This document shows positions 61,771-64,000 of a DNA stretch of 64,000 bases, one piece after another. Source of the stretch: Todiramphus chloris collaris (taxonomy: Eukaryota; Chordata; Aves; Coraciiformes; Alcedinidae). The position numbers and the translations under genes were made by a program. The notes beneath the pieces were generated by a model that was given only the letters and a program-made list of their open reading frames with translations, was not told the origin of the DNA and did no database searches. The number at the start of each line of letters is the position of its first letter. Within the stretch, counting starts at the first letter, position 1. The stretch spans positions 485,248-549,247 of the forward strand of contig JANVCC010000183.1 in NCBI GenBank assembly GCA_025345505.1, given 5' to 3'.

Positions 61771-64000
61771 CTCCTTTCACTGAAGCCCTACCACTTTGAA
61801 GAGAGATCATCAATGCCAAGGGGAAGCTGGATTCATCCGGGAGGAACAAGATGTCTGTAAGTAACTTGAGCTCAATATATTATCTGAATATTTTGTATTC
61901 TATAAAAATTAGAACAAAAACCATTTATGCACAGTCTGTTTACATTGGAAGTTGCTTTTTTTTTTTCATTTTTTTTTTTGGAAACGGTATCCATAACTGA
62001 AGCTCCATAAAAATAAACCTCTGGTTCTTAAATATAAAATTTTTTAAAGTTGTTACAGGTTAGGTTGGAGATGGGTTTTTCAGAAATAAGTTGCTTTAAC
62101 TCCATTTCAAGTCCTCCCAACTGTACATTAAAAAGAGGCTCAGCTGACCTCTTGAAGTGCCTACGCTAAAGGCACTTAAGAGAAGAGCCAACTAAAACAC
62201 TACACCAAACCAAAAATTCTGTACCATCCTAAAAGAAGCTCAGACTATCTGTAATATATACACACAAAGAAGAGCATGAGAAATCATTCAGATTAATGGC
62301 AACAATCTTATGTTTCAGAAGGAAATATCAAAATTAGAAACAAACGACGACGGAAAACAAAAAAAAAATTAATCTATTGCATATCTGTAGTAATCAAGGA
62401 TTTACAAAAGAACTCATCAGAAGCCATTTCCCCCCGAAGTGCATTTCTGTTGCATCGTCTGTAATACAATGGCGCATTTTACAAGTTTAAAATATCATCT
62501 GTACATACCAGATATTTCAGCCCGGGTGAACGTTCACCGGGGCAACAGTAAAAACAGCAGACATTTCCAAGACAATTAAGCTGATATTGACAAAGTAGTA
62601 AGGCCATAGCTATTTAACTACAGTAAAGCATTGATTAAGTCACTTATTTGCTACTGATCTGCCACAGTATCATCTTTCTCTTCTGGTTAATAGTGGCTTT
62701 TTTTTTTTTTTTAAATTATTTATTTTTTTTTAAAACTACTGCTAAAAATGCAACAATATACTGTTAAAAACTAAATTTTTTAAAAAAAAAAAAAATAAAG
62801 AACAAACCAAAAAAAGAAAAACCCCAACAAAACAAAAAACACAAAGCTAGCAGGAATGTAAGATACTATAAAACTAACTTAATTTTAGAAATCAGAAGGA
62901 AAATAAAAAGAAACAACTTTTTGCACTTTTAATTTTACTATCACATGCAATTAATTACTTCTCTTTTTCACTCCCCAGCAGAAGAGCAGCCTGATCTTTT
63001 CTTTTTTTTTCATTTGGAAAAGATCTTCACCCGGGAAGCGCGCTCCTGTAGCTAACAAAAGCCGACACGCTCTGGAAACGAGTCACAGTTCCCACAACTG
63101 AAAAGTTGCACGTGATTTGCACCTTCTGGTCCCCGCTGTCAGCGGAGCAGGAAAATCTGTCTGTACCTCGTGAGGTGAGCTGCCCAGAAGGAACCGCTGA
63201 GAACTGTTCCCCAGCTGTTGAACGAGGGACAGTTGTCACCTCTGCTGCCATCCCAGCTCCCCAGGGATCGCTTTGTCCCCGATTCCCCCGGTCTGTCAGA
63301 AGAGGTGAACTCTGCGGGCAGAGACACGACAGCCCGAGCCCGTCACGGGGATGCGGGTGTAGCAGCTACAGCCCGGCCGAGTTCTACGCTTGCCATGCGA
63401 TGTGGGTACTGCAGGGTAACTTGCACATGAAACGAGGGTTTTCACAGCCTTTAGAGTTACCTGGTTATTCCACAACCCCCCAACACACAGAAGATTAGGA
63501 TAAAAACACCAAACCCCACAGTTCTAAATGGTAGCAGGGGGAGGGGGAGAAGGGAAACGGTAACATTAAATCCTCACACACAGGTAGGAAATAAATAATG
63601 ATGAGCGCCCTAAACTGAGAGAAGTTTGAATATGCTGGAAAAAGCCAAGAGCTTTACAGCCTTATTTGCACACACTGTACACGAGCCATGATCTGCTGCT
63701 GGAAAATGCACACCCAGGACACACAACACACCCTCCCCATAGCCGAGTGTTTCCAACCACCTTACCAAAGATCCAACTGCAGCTGGTGGGGGTCTTTTGT
63801 GTTTTTGTTTGTCGTTTGGTTTTTTTTTTTTTCCTCTCACACATCTAATAAATGAAGTCACGTTTCACAATCAGGACAAATCCAGCTGCTGTCAGCACTA
63901 CGGGGTTATTCGACACGCTGCCCTGACAGCGGGCGCCTGCGTGGATCGCAATTATTTAGCAATCCCCTTCCCCACAGAGGCCAGAGCTGCGTACAAGCCT

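Larger units (their letters stand above)
61536..64000 (-). other. Probable 3' UTR of an upstream minus-strand gene (LARP4 by synteny)
   Basis: AT-rich, repeat-poor sequence with no open frame of note, ending at a minus-strand AATAAA (61541-61536) followed by A-rich sequence. In vertebrates, as I recall, LARP4 lies directly upstream of DIP2B in the same direction, and it has a long 3' UTR. No LARP4 coding sequence is visible in the window, so the identity rests on position. Poly-T tracts at 61739-61770 and 62698-62712 lie within it. Confidence 0.4.

Overview
This window is nuclear DNA from a vertebrate, almost certainly a bird. It carries one large split gene, seven fragments of CR1 (the dominant LINE of bird genomes), and no bacterial-style gene packing. 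The gene is DIP2B (disco-interacting protein 2 homolog B). It lies on the minus strand from the start codon at 60573-60571 to the stop codon at 3940-3938. I could place all 38 coding exons. Every intron is GT-AG, every junction keeps the reading frame, and the spliced frame is 4,728 nt (1,575 residues plus stop). From memory, human DIP2B has 1,576 residues and 38 exons.

Layout from high to low coordinates, which is the direction of transcription. About 64000-61536: AT-rich sequence that looks like the 3' UTR of an upstream minus-strand gene, possibly LARP4 by recalled vertebrate gene order. About 61250-59990: CpG island with the DIP2B promoter, 5' UTR and exon 1. 60485-35293: a 25-kb first intron with four CR1 pieces, two minisatellites and one 10-N gap. 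35292-22802: exons 2-9, covering the DMAP1-binding region and the Ser-rich linker, with large introns 2, 4 and 5. 22349-12650: exons 10-24, the first acyl-adenylate-ligase-like domain. 12563-3938: exons 25-38, the second such domain. About 3937-830: a 3.1-kb 3' UTR. 1-830: non-coding flank with a 102-bp duplication and a GC-rich left edge, perhaps leading to the promoter of the next gene (ATF1 by recalled order).

The encoded protein has an N-terminal DMAP1-binding domain followed by two tandem AMP-binding (fatty-acyl-AMP-ligase-like) domains. Both ligase-like domains carry departures from the usual adenylating-enzyme core motifs, as I recall for the DIP2 family. DIP2 proteins have been linked to diacylglycerol homeostasis and, for DIP2B, to neuronal axon growth.

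I found no CRISPR array, operon, insertion sequence, phage or retroviral gene, and no convincing second protein-coding gene. The less ordinary features are local: a polyserine microsatellite in exon 3, a run of seven frame-neutral exons, CR1 copies with an internal 34-bp array of varying copy number, hairpin-forming tandem repeats around an assembly gap, a perfect stem-loop in the 3' UTR, and a palindromic E-box/CRE motif at the promoter. I saw nothing that amounts to an undescribed biological system.
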